In this document: positions 19,278-28,835 of the stretch, piece after piece | How positions within the stretch are numbered: position 1 is the stretch's first letter | Layout: every line of letters starts with the position of its first letter | Source: Nemertoderma westbladi | Lineage: Eukaryota > Xenacoelomorpha > Nemertodermatida > Nemertodermatidae | Length of the DNA stretch: 36,764 nucleotides | Assembly: GCA_032718475.1 (NCBI GenBank) | Contig: JAUCBJ010001144.1 | Span: 1 to 36,764 of the forward strand | Reading direction: 5' to 3' | Position numbers and translations under genes: made by a program | Notes under the pieces: model-generated | What the model saw: only the letters and a program-made list of their open reading frames with translations | What the model was told of the DNA's origin: nothing | Database searches by the model: none

Positions 19278-20146
19278 GATAAGTTTGTCAATTTCTATTA
19301 CATATATTTTTATAACCAAATTAAGCAGAATTGCTTTTATTAAAAAAAAATAATGACTTTCCTAAACAATAAGCAATATACCAATCAAAATAAATAATGA
19401 ATAATAATAAATCTCATTTATAAATATTGTATTTTTTAGATGATATTGAAGAAGGTGTGTGGGGGCAACTTGTGCCGAGGATTAAAGGGGGCGGCCTGCC
19501 CATGCTACCGGAGGGGGTTGAAGGAGACATGGGTCATCGAAGGGGACATCCGCCTGCCAGCGATTTGGGATGCGGAAAAATAAGAAGGTGGAGCCCCACC
19601 AATTTTCATCGCGGTATTTTACCGCGATGTTTCTGAATAGACATCAACAAGGGGTAGGCATTTTAATATTCAAATTGATAATAAAATTTGCTAATTAAAA
19701 AATATAGAAAACCTTAACTAATCATTTACATACAGTACTTACACTATTGCACTTTTTAATTAATTGATAGTAGCAATAATAAATTGAAGAACACCACGTT
19801 TGTAAGATATAAAAAATAGCCTACCAATTAAAGTCATACCAAAAACAATTATTCAACACCAAAATAAATAAATGCTTTTTGGTGAGAAATATTCAAAATT
19901 GGGGGATGTAAATTGGTGCTCCAAAAAAATATATTTTGTGCTAAATAATTTTTTTGGTGTGAACTCATCTAATTTGGGGTTGCAGTCAATTAGTTGCTTA
20001 AAAATATGACATTCCCGTGAAAATATTGTTAAAAATAATATAATTATTGACATTTTATTACATTTCGCAATATGCAAAAACGTAATACTCTAATGGCTAT
20101 TATTATATTATTAAAACGTAATAAATTTAAATAAAAATAAATTTCA
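19278..20146. other. AT-rich, with one weak exon candidate and a hairpin
   Basis: Between 19439 and about 19650 a GC-rich plus-strand frame follows a plausible acceptor (TATTTTTTAG). It contains Gly/Pro/Arg-rich sequence and ends at a TGA at 19633. I do not recognise it. At 19607-19629 CATCGCGGTA and its exact complement form a 10-bp stem around TTT. The rest is AT-rich without features. Confidence 0.3.
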
Positions 20147-21140
20147 CTAAGGCCTTCGATTCTGTGAACAGGGAGCTACTATGCACCAAGCTTTCATCCT
20201 GCGGTGTAAGCAAAAAGTTTATAGAAGTACTATGGTCCATTCTAGCAATTAATTTTGTATGTATCTGCATCGGCAATTACATATTAGATCCGATTGCGCA
20301 AACAATCGGGGTAGTTCAAGGCGACAAACTGTCACCTTTACTATTTGCACTATTTGTACACGATCTCCCTGCTGCGATCGCTATAGCAGCATGTTGGATA
20401 TGGATGTATGCGGACGACCTTGTAATCGCTGGACAAACAATAGCTGATGTACAAGAATCACTGGATAAACTTGCTGAATACTGCAGGGTAAACAATCTGA
20501 GAGTCAATTTGTCGAAAACAAAAGCCGTAAAATTCAGGAGAGGTGGACACCCGGCAAGATCAGATATATTGACATATATGGGACAAAGAATGGCGCCAGC
20601 AAACACTACACACACCTATATAAGAAAGGTATAGCATGTTGTGCTCGAATCGCCACCAAAGTCAACCTACCAATGACTAACATGGAAACCGCTAGGAAAT
20701 TATACATAGCTATTGTCCTTCCGACAGTAACATATGGTTGTGATATATTCACCACAAAAGATAATATTAACTCTTTGGAACATATACGTAAAGTACGTGC
20801 CTTTTACTGGAAAATGTGGTGCGGAATCTCGAAATATGCCCGGTCCCCCACCCCTATTCTAGAATCAATTGACAACGCTTCGAGCTCTGACACTAACTTA
20901 GCGGGTTTAACAGGCTATCGGCGGCGATCAATGGCACAGCTAGTGTCAAACGGTTGCCACCATAAGCTATGTTCCACACCGAACTGCTGGTCACCTATCG
21001 ATTCATGCATTTGCTGTTTATGCAGTTGCCAAGCAACAGAAGCCCCCACCCATTACATTAATTGCACCTCATTTCCTCGTGGATTGTCGAAGCTGAAGGC
21101 TGCCCTGTTTTTAATGAACTATGAACATCAACCTACATGA
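20147..21140 (+). pseudogene. LINE reverse transcriptase, 5'-truncated and frameshifted
   Basis: The frame starts inside the first RT catalytic box (TKAFDSVNRELL near 20147). It continues through GVVQGDKLSPLLFALFVHDL and the catalytic MYADDLVIAG near 20406-20435, then LRVNLSKTKAVKF. One base is missing near 20578. After it the next frame carries KKGIACCARIATKVNLPMTN, the post-RT region (VTYGCDIF) and a Cys-rich C-terminus (CSTPNCW through THYINC) ending at 21140. The upstream endonuclease and half of the RT are absent, the standard LINE 5' truncation. The tail beyond is AT-rich (AAATAAATAATTAATTAATT). This is a different LINE family from those at 3050-5054 and 30-33 kb. Confidence 0.85.
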
Positions 21141-21462
21141 TTTTTAACTCATTATTGTTTTATAAATTAAGTTACTAGAATATTATTAATTTTAAAAAAT
21201 TGTGCTGTTACTAAATAAATAATTAATTAATTTTACCACGAAAACCAAAATGTTTTGGTAATAAACGTGTACTCTCGATTCAAAACGTAATATTTGGATA
21301 ATTTAGATTACAAATTTAGTTTCAATATTTATATTTCAAATATTATTTACATTTTCAGTCTATTAGGGATTTGTCGACAGCGCAAACGTTCGCAGTTAGT
21401 CAGTCGGTCATGCCCTATCGAAATTATTTAGTAAAACATGACATGTATAATTTTAATAAATA

Positions 21463-21915
21463 ATGATCCTTCAATCCTTCCCTTTCCAGAATCCAATAGT
21501 CCCTGTGCGCCCACCTTCGGGAGCCAGCTTTCCGGGGCGACAAGTCTCGGGGGTTCATCCCCATTATAGAAGTTCAGCATCCCACAATCGCAATACCCGG
21601 ACCAACGGCGGTAATGTTTCTGCGATACATTGTGGTCTACTCAGAGGAGTTATCCGGCTTCAGTATTAATGTTCCTCAAGCCTGTCATACAGCAGTGAAG
21701 TGCATTATTAGTGTAGGATCAGCCAGTTTGCAGTTCTGATTAACGATCTTCCATGGATGACCAGGAAGAACTCCTTGAGCCTGAGCTAACAGCGTTCGAC
21801 GAAGATTGCAATTTGCACTGCTGAAATCCAGTTCTCTTTGCGTCCGTGGTGGTCGCAGATCTTGGCGTGGACTTGGGTTTGGCGATGGGGCCGGTCTTCG
21901 TGGACGAGACATAAC
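21463..21915. other. GC-rich island with short frames, unassigned
   Basis: This block is markedly richer in G+C than its flanks. A plus frame at about 21495-21725 (IPGPTAVMFLRYIVVYSEEL near its middle) and a minus frame at 21912-21685 are open, but neither is recognisable. A possible acceptor (CTTCCCTTTCCAG) precedes the plus frames. Base composition suggests a decayed mobile element or a former exon. Confidence 0.25.
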
Positions 21916-22109
21916 GACACAATACTAGCCCATGGTCGAGCTGTTGAAATCCACATAAACTAATGCATAACACATAATACTGAAATACTCTATTGATCAA
22001 CTCTTTCTATATATTTAATTTGGTTGTGTTAATTTTGGTTATTAATATTTGTTCATATTATATTATATTATATTATTAAATAAATATAAATTATCAGATA
22101 GTGATAGGT

Positions 22110-22345
22110 GTTATATACGACAACACATCGAGTCTTTTCCATCATTTCCATCACACTATGCTCGCAAAGGTACAAACAGGCTATATTGTACTCCCTCCTC
22201 GCAGACCAGTATAGTTCTTTGTCGGAATCGGAACGATTTCGTTTCGACATTAAGGTCAGAAGGTTGTCCTTACTTGTCTTACATTCATCGTCGTACCATT
22301 GCTGGTGGTGGTTCTGATTGTTTGATGGCTTGTGCTTTGCCGCAG
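22110..22345 (-). pseudogene. LINE linker-region fragment (between endonuclease and RT)
   Basis: The minus frame reads WYDDECKTSKDNL, LYWSARREYN and LCEHSVMEMM. This is the conserved WxDxEC...Y..ARR.Y pattern that precedes the reverse transcriptase in CR1/Jockey-like LINEs. Only about 75 residues remain and the frame runs into AT-rich flank at both ends. Confidence 0.55.
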
Positions 22346-22476
22346 TTGATATTACTTTAATAAGAGTAATAAAATAATAAGTAAAAATTAATAAAATAGT
22401 TGTGAACACGTTCCTTTCTGTTCTTTTTTTACGAATCTATTACTTAATTTACTTCATATTTAATAATAATGTTTAA

Positions 22477-23637
22477 ACTTTATCGCGAAGAAGAACCGGC
22501 TATTCCTATCGCGCTGGGGATACTACCATTGGTAGGCTCCCATGGTTGCAAATTAGAGATCTTACAGTTTTTCGTAAAGATGCAGTTCTTAACTTAAGTA
22601 GCGACGGGAGGTTATGGGTCAAACCCATAAGCGAGAACGCTACTTTTTTTCAAAAAAATGGGGAAGAAGCGTTCCACGTCTTGGAGAGAAACTGTTGGAA
22701 AGAACTCAAGAATAAAGATACTACTACTACTACTAGGTCGAGCGAACTCGGACAGTGGAAATGAGATCCTTCCAGGCTTCCCGATTCTCCATAGTTGTCG
22801 CAATTTCGTTTCTCCCAAGTTCAGTATCCCTTTCAAGTTGATCTATATATGTTATGGCAGGTCGTCCACGACTACGCTTTCCATGAGTTGGTTGCCAGAA
22901 AAGTAGATCTGGTATGACCTCGTCTTTACTTCGCCAGCAGTGCCCACTGAATCTTAATCTGCGTTCACGGAGGGTGGTTGATACAGGTGGTATTGTACCA
23001 TAAAGCTCGGCGTTTGTCATGTGTTGTCTCCAGCTGATGTTTAGGGCTGCCCGTAGTAGTCTTGTGTAGCAACCATCAATTCGTTGTTCAAGTGATTTAG
23101 TCAGTGTCCAGGTCTCACCCCCGTATAAAAATACACTTTCCACTGTGGCTCGAAAGAACTTGGTCTTCAGGTGCCTGGAGAGATCTGATTTCCAGATGGT
23201 ATCCATTTTTGATAGAGCTACCCAAGCCTTTGCTTTCCTAACTTCTATGTCCTTTTTGCTACTCTCTATCCATGATCCAAGGTACTGGAAAAAGATAAAA
23301 GAATAAAGATAGAATATCTTTATTACCACCACCAACCCATACCTTTACAATTTTACGTACTGATATGGAGAGTGACGAGGATATTTTCTTTTATTCCATC
23401 AACAGTGATGAGAGGGATGAGACTTTGTTCTGCCCTGAGTCGGAGGAGGATGAACAGGAGGCGTTGGTTGAGAATCGATCTGAATCCGAAGAAGTGGTGG
23501 ATAACTGTTCAGAATCAGGCGACGTGGACAACCGTCCTGAGTGCATGTATGGCACTTGGTGTATGTCTTTTAGTATGGAACATATGAAAAACTTTAAACA
23601 TACTCAGCCTCCACCCCCTCCGCCGATGAGTATTTAG
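22477..23637 (+). pseudogene. 190-codon open frame split by a LINE insertion
   Basis: A plus frame is open from 22477 (after a TAA) to the LINE junction at 22720, reading QIRDLTVFRKDAVLNL, then LWVKPISENATFF. When the LINE at 22721-23298 and one copy of its 13-bp target duplication are removed, the frame continues without a stop or shift into 23312-23637 (SDEDIFFY, an acidic Glu/Asp/Ser region, CMYGTWCM and a Pro6 tail), ending TAG. Together this makes 190 codons including the stop. No in-frame ATG lies near the start, so the 5' end is probably an exon border or a broken frame. The family is not recognised. A related fragment lies at 24244-24318. Confidence 0.55.
22708..23311 (-). mobile_element. 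5'-truncated LINE insertion with 13-bp target-site duplication
   Basis: AAGAATAAAGATA occurs at 22708-22720 and 23299-23311. The 578 bp between are a minus-strand LINE 3' end. It begins in the post-RT region (FQYLGSWIESSKKDI) and passes through FLYGGETWTLTKSLEQRIDG, NISWRQHMTNAELYG, RRLRFSGHCWRSKDE, HGKRSRGRPAITYID and MENREAWKD, ending VRST-stop. The stop codon TAG is the first unit of the (TAG)n tail. The frame is fully open and the copy looks young. A degraded sister is at 9222-9663 and a 33-bp relic at 18897-18929. Confidence 0.93.
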
Positions 23638-24330
23638 TACTGTTGCTACGTTTGTATAATATTGTAGCTATTGTAGTATATGTTTTGTAGTACATATACA
23701 TTGAATATATGTGGTGGTTTAATTACAATTAATAATTGTATAATATATTTATTTTGAGTACCTTGCGCTCCTACTGCCCCCCTTCCAACACTGTGATTAA
23801 CTTTAAAGCAATAAGTTAATTAAGCAATGTCAAACAATAAAATAAATTACAATAGTGTCATTGACAGTGGCACTTTATCATCTATTGTTTTGAGGTTATT
23901 GAAATGTTAAGTTATTAATTAAAGTTTAAGTTACCAATCGTAACCAGGTTGTAGGAAACTCTAATCTGTTAACTTTTAACAGAAGTAGCGAATATAATTA
24001 CAATTTATTCAAATCCGATTTATTATTTTTAGTGCTACAAGTATTAATACTTGTATGAAAACATTACGTATAATTAATTTATTTATTTTTAATCAGTTAA
24101 ATTATAATAAAATTGTTATTAAAAATGTACTATATATTATAAAATATATTGCAAAATAAACGCCGGTTTACAAATATTACATAAAGATCAGTTTACACTT
24201 TTTGTGATTATATAATTTATTTTGTTATAGGAATAATATAGTAGATGGTGGAGAATTGCGCTGAATCGGGGGAAGAAGACGTGCTCAACCGCCCTGAACG
24301 CATATACTGTATGTAATGTGGTGTTTCTGT
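23638..24330. other. AT-rich, with a diverged repeat of the acidic frame
   Basis: No gene is supported. At 24244-24318 a plus frame reads VENCAESGEED then NRPERIY, clearly related to VDNCSESGD and NRPECMY of the 22477-23637 frame. It is therefore a second, decayed copy of that sequence. Confidence 0.5.
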
Positions 24331-25809
24331 TTAAATATAGAGAACCAAGCAAGTTGAATAAAAGGTAGACCGGTGTGACTCACACCAACAACAAGGAAAA
24401 CTAGCACCATGAGCCATAAGCCCAACAATGATATTTGCAAGCTTTAGATCACAGGCAATAAATGGAGATGGTGATAGCTTGGCAAATGTAGGCGATAGAT
24501 CAAGCTTAAGCCAAATCTTTAGAAGATTCGTGTAGCTTTCCTGTACGTCTGGGGCAGTAAATAGAATAATTATTCTTTTTACACCACTTTCCAACCGATT
24601 CTTTGCAGCAACTCCATCAGTATAACAATGTCGATGAGTTTTTTCAGTGTTGCTGGCAGAAATCGAAGAGTTTGGAATTGACACCAAACTTAAACACAAT
24701 TTCATGAAACCACCTCCACCATCAATGCCTATCTTCCACTGCAATGAGCGATCAAAGCTTTCCCGCTGTTGGATTATATACTGCACCAGATTCTCTGTAT
24801 TGGTGCAAAAAACTGCACTCCTTGGAGATGTCTCAAATTTATTACCATTTGCTTCCTTTGCTATAAAATTCATGACCTGAACATCGAAAAATTGGTCCAG
24901 TTGATGATTAGTTTTTCGCAAGTTTTCCCTTAAATGTGGCTCTATAACACATCTATTATCGGTAGATGTACGAATGTGAGTGGCTAGACGTATCAACTTG
25001 TTGGAACTCAGATTTAAATCAACCTGTATTTGAGACATATCCTCGGTAGTAAACAAGGTACGCTTAGCTGTCGAGCACTGACTAACTTCCTCTGTACCTT
25101 CTAGTCGACGTTTCGATCCAACTTCAATATGCAAAGGCCAACCACCGTTACTTTTACTCAAGTTTAATTGCGAAGTGGATGCAGAATTATCATCAGTTGC
25201 CTGGTTTATTAGATTCCTAGTAAGCTTTTCTTTGGTCGAGGGTGTTGCTGCAAGTTCAGCTAAATTAGCAACTCGAGTTGACCGGTTTCATGTATGACTC
25301 AAACCGGGTCCTACTGTTGAAAAGCAGAAACTGCACAACTTAATTGGTTTTGGTGCACTTCCAGCAATATCTGTGACAGGGATAGGCCCAATTTGTTGTT
25401 TAGATGGAGGGTGACCCCGTCGATCATGTGGAGAAGGGTCGGTTGGAAGCCTTTCCACTCCACCGAGGGCAGATATTCTCGCTGCCTTGCAAACAAGACA
25501 TAAACATTCTCCGCCGACGTTTGAAAAGTGCAATGCCCTTGTTATCGGCCTGTTAAGAAGTGAGTGGTCGAAAAGTTTTATTTTACGCATAAACTTTCCC
25601 TTGGAATAGTCCTGGAGCGCAGTACGACACGTTGAGCATATAGATGTCGGCAAACGATCATCGTTGGAACTGTAACCTTCCTTGATAACGAACAATCGTA
25701 TTAGTTCCTCGTGTTTTTCGTTAATCTTCCGCATTTCTTTCGTTTTACCGAAACATAAAGCACAAATTGCATTCCGGGCATCTTCATGGCTTCTAACCTG
25801 TTTAGGCAT
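24331..25809 (-). pseudogene. Zinc-ligand (ZAD-like) invertebrate repeat-family protein with one in-frame TGA
   Basis: ATG at 25809 starts a frame that stays open for 493 codons except for one TGA at 25290-25288 (codon 174). Residues 1-173 have four CxxC pairs: Cys16/19, Cys58/61 in ICSTC, Cys104/107 in CLVCK, and Cys159/162 in LCSFC. The last is followed by GPGLSHT and then the TGA, exactly where the pattern (HxC) would place its closing Cys. Downstream the same frame continues with NRSTRVANLAEL, a middle region, IGIDGGGGFMKLCL (about residues 360-373) and FPCCWCESH, ending at a TAA. This arrangement is familiar from uncharacterised, often repeated proteins of crustaceans and cnidarians, possibly transposon-derived. 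It may lack a 3' exon. Two perfect palindromes lie about 105 bp upstream of the start. Confidence 0.7.
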
Positions 25810-25913
25810 TATATTCTACCAGTAAGAAACAAATTAAATTAATTTACAGTAATGAAGAGGTACCAGGAATAACGGTATATCACAGAACTTGTAATTCAGA
25901 ACATTGATTCAGT

Positions 25914-25979
25914 ATTCGATTTGAATTTCCCTCTCCATTCTACAAATTTGTAGAATGGAGAGGGAAATTCAAATCGAAT
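25914..25979. repeat. Perfect 66-bp palindrome
   Basis: The sequence is its own reverse complement from 25914 to 25979 (33-bp arms, no loop, centre between 25946 and 25947, core TACAAATTTGTA). I checked every pair and found no mismatch. It lies 105 bp upstream of the start codon of the minus-strand gene at 25809. Confidence 0.98.
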
Positions 25980-26068
25980 TTAATCGACCATTCCATGCTG
26001 GAATTTTAGTCCTGTTACTTTGCAAAGTAACAGGACTAAAATTCCAGCATGGAATGGTCGATTAAATT
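25977..26068. repeat. Perfect 92-bp palindrome
   Basis: It is self-complementary from 25977 to 26068 (46-bp arms, no loop, centre between 26022 and 26023, core ACTTTGCAAAGT), with no mismatch. It overlaps the 66-bp palindrome by 3 nt and shares no other sequence with it. Confidence 0.98.
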
Positions 26069-26321
26069 AAATTATAAATTATATTATTAGATTATATTAT
26101 TATATTTTGATTTCATTTTTATGTCTATATATTCGCCTGTTTATGTTTGCGTAAATGTAGAATTTACCTAAATTCGGTAATATTACATAACTAATGTTAA
26201 AAGTAACTAATAATATTAAATTATTACGAACGGTCAGTGTAGAAAAGCTGAAAATACTTCCTGTGTACTAACTATGTATGGTAGCTGCTCCATATAGCTT
26301 ATTATGACCTGACATTTATAG

Positions 26322-26817
26322 TTAAAGAAATTTATAACAATAATTATTATTAATTTTAGTTAATTAATTAAATAATTTATTAAATAAATGCTGAAGGGCT
26401 CCGTAAAATTTTTTCGTTTTTCTTTTTTAGAAATCAGCTCAGAAAACTGACACTAGAAATGGTCTCACTTTGTCTGGGCATTTTCAGTTAAATAAATTTA
26501 TAATATTAGTATTAATATTGGTTAATTAATTAAATATTCAGTAAATAAATCCTGAAGGGCTCCGTAAAATTTTTTAATTTTTCTTGTTTTGAAATCAGCT
26601 CAGAAAACTGACCCTAGAAATGGTCTCACTTTGTCTGGGCATTTTCAGTTAAATAAATTTATAATATTAGTATTAATATTGGTTAATTAATTAAATATTC
26701 AGTAAATAAATCCCGAAGAGCTCCATAAAATATTTTCGTTTTTCTTATTTTGAATTCAGCGCAGAAAACTGATCCTAGAAATGGTCTCCATTGCCTGGGC
26801 ATTTTCAAGTCCCAAGA
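26322..26817 (+). repeat. ~160-bp tandem repeat, three copies
   Basis: The landmark CTGAAGGGCTCCGTAAAAT (variant CCGAAGAGCTCCATAAAAT in the last copy) occurs at 26391, 26552 and 26712, a period of 160-161 bp. Each is preceded by a TTAATTAATTAAAT stretch and followed by CAGAAAACTGA and TAGAAATGGTCTC. The third copy is the most diverged. Confidence 0.92.
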
Positions 26818-26838
26818 TTCGATTTCAGGCACACTGTG

Positions 26839-26934
26839 GAGCGTGACCCCGCGCCCGGGTAGATTTAATAAAGGCCCACTAAGAGTGAGCATGACCCTGC
26901 GCCCGGGTAGATTTAATAAAGGCCCACTAAGAGT
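26839..26934 (+). repeat. 48-bp tandem repeat, two copies
   Basis: GAGCGTGACCCCGCGCCCGG and the sequence through CCCACTAAGAGT is repeated at 26839 and 26887 with two substitutions. It runs directly into a GAGAAAACGGTTTTCACTAC segment shared with the dispersed repeat at the window start. Confidence 0.92.
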
Positions 26935-27012
26935 GAGAAAACGGTTTTCACTACTACGAATTTGGATAATTGGTTCAATTTCCACGCAGATAAAAGATTC
27001 CGATGTAATGCA

Positions 27013-27345
27013 TTAACCTTTGGTTATTGACTCTATCACTTGGATGGGGTCGATGCTTGCCCCATAGTCGCATCCCGGTGCTATTGCTGCAATCGCGCAC
27101 CGTCCGGTTCTCATCTCCAGGACCTCATCTTTGCTGGAGATGGTTGTTACCGCCATTCTACTCGGCCTCGTTCTCAATCCTATCTCTTCGGCCACCCAAT
27201 CCTCGATTAATGTGAAGGCAGCTCCACTATCAACCAGCATCAGTGTGGTTACTGATCGATTGCCTTCTCCAATCACTCGCACTGGTACTACACCAAGTAG
27301 CACGGTTCCTCTCTTCTTCGCCCCTACTGTGCTCGTTGCCATCGT
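27013..27345 (-). pseudogene. Retroelement aspartic-protease fragment
   Basis: From ATSTVGAKKRG (near 27345) the minus frame reads through LMLVDSGAAFTLIEDWVAEE to TKG-stop at 27013. DSGA followed by a hydrophobic strand is the active-site signature of retroviral-type aspartic proteases. The downstream EEIGLRTR resembles BEL/Pao or Ty3 elements. Upstream residues in the same frame (27346-27519) are antisense to the plus-strand pol fragment and are not part of it. No RT on this strand follows, so this is an isolated piece. Confidence 0.6.
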
Positions 27346-27384
27346 TTGGTCGACGCCGAGACGTTGACCTCGATCCCGTGCGGG

Positions 27385-27835
27385 TGGACTACGGGCCACG
27401 CCCCCCACCTCGGTTCTGTCACCGCCTCGGACGACGAGTTCGCTCGGCTCCTCGCCGAGTTCCCCGATATTACGATCCCTCGGTTCTCTGACCCCACCGC
27501 GAAACACGGGGTCGAACATTACATCCCCACCGAGGGACCCCCGGTCTACTCCCGGACTCCGTGTGCCAGGGACTCGACTTCCTCTTCGTCTACCTAGACG
27601 ACGTCCTCGTCGCGAGTCGGTCCCCCAAGGAACACCGTGACCACCTCCGTCAGCTCTTCACGCGCCTCCAAGAACACGGCCTCGTGATCAACCTCGCCAA
27701 GTGCGAGTTCGGTCGGTCGACCATCGACTTCCTCGGCCACCGAATCTCGGCCCACGGCGCCGTCCCACTCCCCGACAAGGTCGCCGCCATCCGGGAGTTC
27801 ACCCAGCCGACCACCGTCAAGGGCCTGCAGGTCAA
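27385..27835 (+). pseudogene. Ty3/Gypsy pol fragment with internal deletion
   Basis: The fragment is strongly GC-rich against its surroundings. The first part (FARLLAEFPDITIPRF, KHGVEHYIPTEGPPVYSR, to about 27555) is the N-terminal edge of a Ty3-type reverse transcriptase. The next codons, in a different frame, are VCQGLDFLFVYLDDVLVASR (YLDD catalytic box near 27593), HGLVINLAKCEF, IDFLGHRISAHGAVPL and TTVKGLQ. Roughly 130-150 codons containing the first catalytic box are missing between them. The junction is marked by microhomology and a frame change. Similarity stops abruptly at 27835 (CTGCAG followed by GTCAAA). No LTR, integrase or RNase H is visible. Confidence 0.85.
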
Positions 27836-28214
27836 AAGTACTGTGCATCTTTCTGATTGGCTTACATGCATTATGCAATGTTGTATATCATAATAATGCT
27901 TCCATTGTATTTATATTAGCTCAAAATGTTATTATTGTTGTATAGTGACTGTGGCCGTTATAGTTATGTTACAGTAACTTTGCACCATTGGGATTTCAGA
28001 ATAATATTGTTATAGAGTTGAATCTCTTATTAATAGTATTATATTATTAATATCAACACATATTTTATATCAATGGTAGAACGCTACATATTTAACATTG
28101 TTACTAATAGTTTTTCAAATTTTACTGTATTCATTCGGTGGAGTACTCATCGCTGCTGAATAATTTGTCAGATAGAGGATGGTAACTACTGATTATTAAG
28201 GTAGATAAAAAAAA
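27836..28214. other. AT-rich stretch, nothing recognised
   Basis: No coding frame or clear repeat seen. Confidence 0.5.
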
Positions 28215-28710
28215 AAAAATTTTGGAAAAGTAACTTTTCCCTATGTTAGTAATGTGTGAAATTTCCCAAAACCACCAAAAAATGTGACTTTTCCAATTTT
28301 TGGCAATACAAGACAAGACCCCCGCACAATTAGTGCAAACAAACAACATTTTTAAAAAAACTATGTAGAATTAAAACATCTCGACAAATTTTTGTTTTTT
28401 GAAAAGTGACTTTTCCCTATGCAATAAAAGTGTGAAATGGCCTAAAAGTACAAAAAAACTATTATTTTCCAATTTTTGACAATGCAAGACCCCCGCACAA
28501 TTAGTGCAAAAAAAGAATATTTATTGCATAAACATGTCAAATTTAAACATTTCAACAAAAAATGTATTTTCGAAAAGTGGGTTTTCCTTGTATTAGAAAT
28601 GTGCGAAATTGCCTAAAAGTATAAAAAAAATCATTTTTGATAATGTGAGAAGACTCCCCCTCCCCCCTCCTCCCCGAACAATGAGTGCAAACAAAAAATA
28701 TTTTTTGCGA
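28215..28710 (+). repeat. ~175-bp degenerate tandem repeat, three copies
   Basis: Landmarks recur in order: ACTTTTCCCTATG (about 28231, 28407, then decayed near 28580), GTGTGAAAT, TTTTCCAATTTTTG, and CCCCCGCACAATTAGTGCAA (about 28320, 28490, then CCCCGAACAATGAGTGCAA near 28671). Confidence 0.88.
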
Positions 28711-28835
28711 AACTACTCTTTGTTGTGATATAATTATTCACTGTTACTAGCAGTTCCTTTACCAACTGAAACAAACCATTTCATTTAACTATATCTGGAG
28801 GGAAATTTAAATTAGTTTTTTAACTTCCATATCAG

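Noticed and set aside
20316-20615. Minus frame of 99 residues opposite the RT core
   Set aside because: Shadow of the plus-strand YADD reverse transcriptase frame.
25288-25290. TGA read as selenocysteine
   Set aside because: The family pattern predicts Cys used as a metal ligand, not a redox site, and I could not identify a SECIS element by eye. A nonsense change is simpler.
27346-27519. N-terminal part of the minus frame upstream of the DSGA protease
   Set aside because: It is antisense to the Ty3-type RT edge on plus. Only 27013-27345 has protease character.
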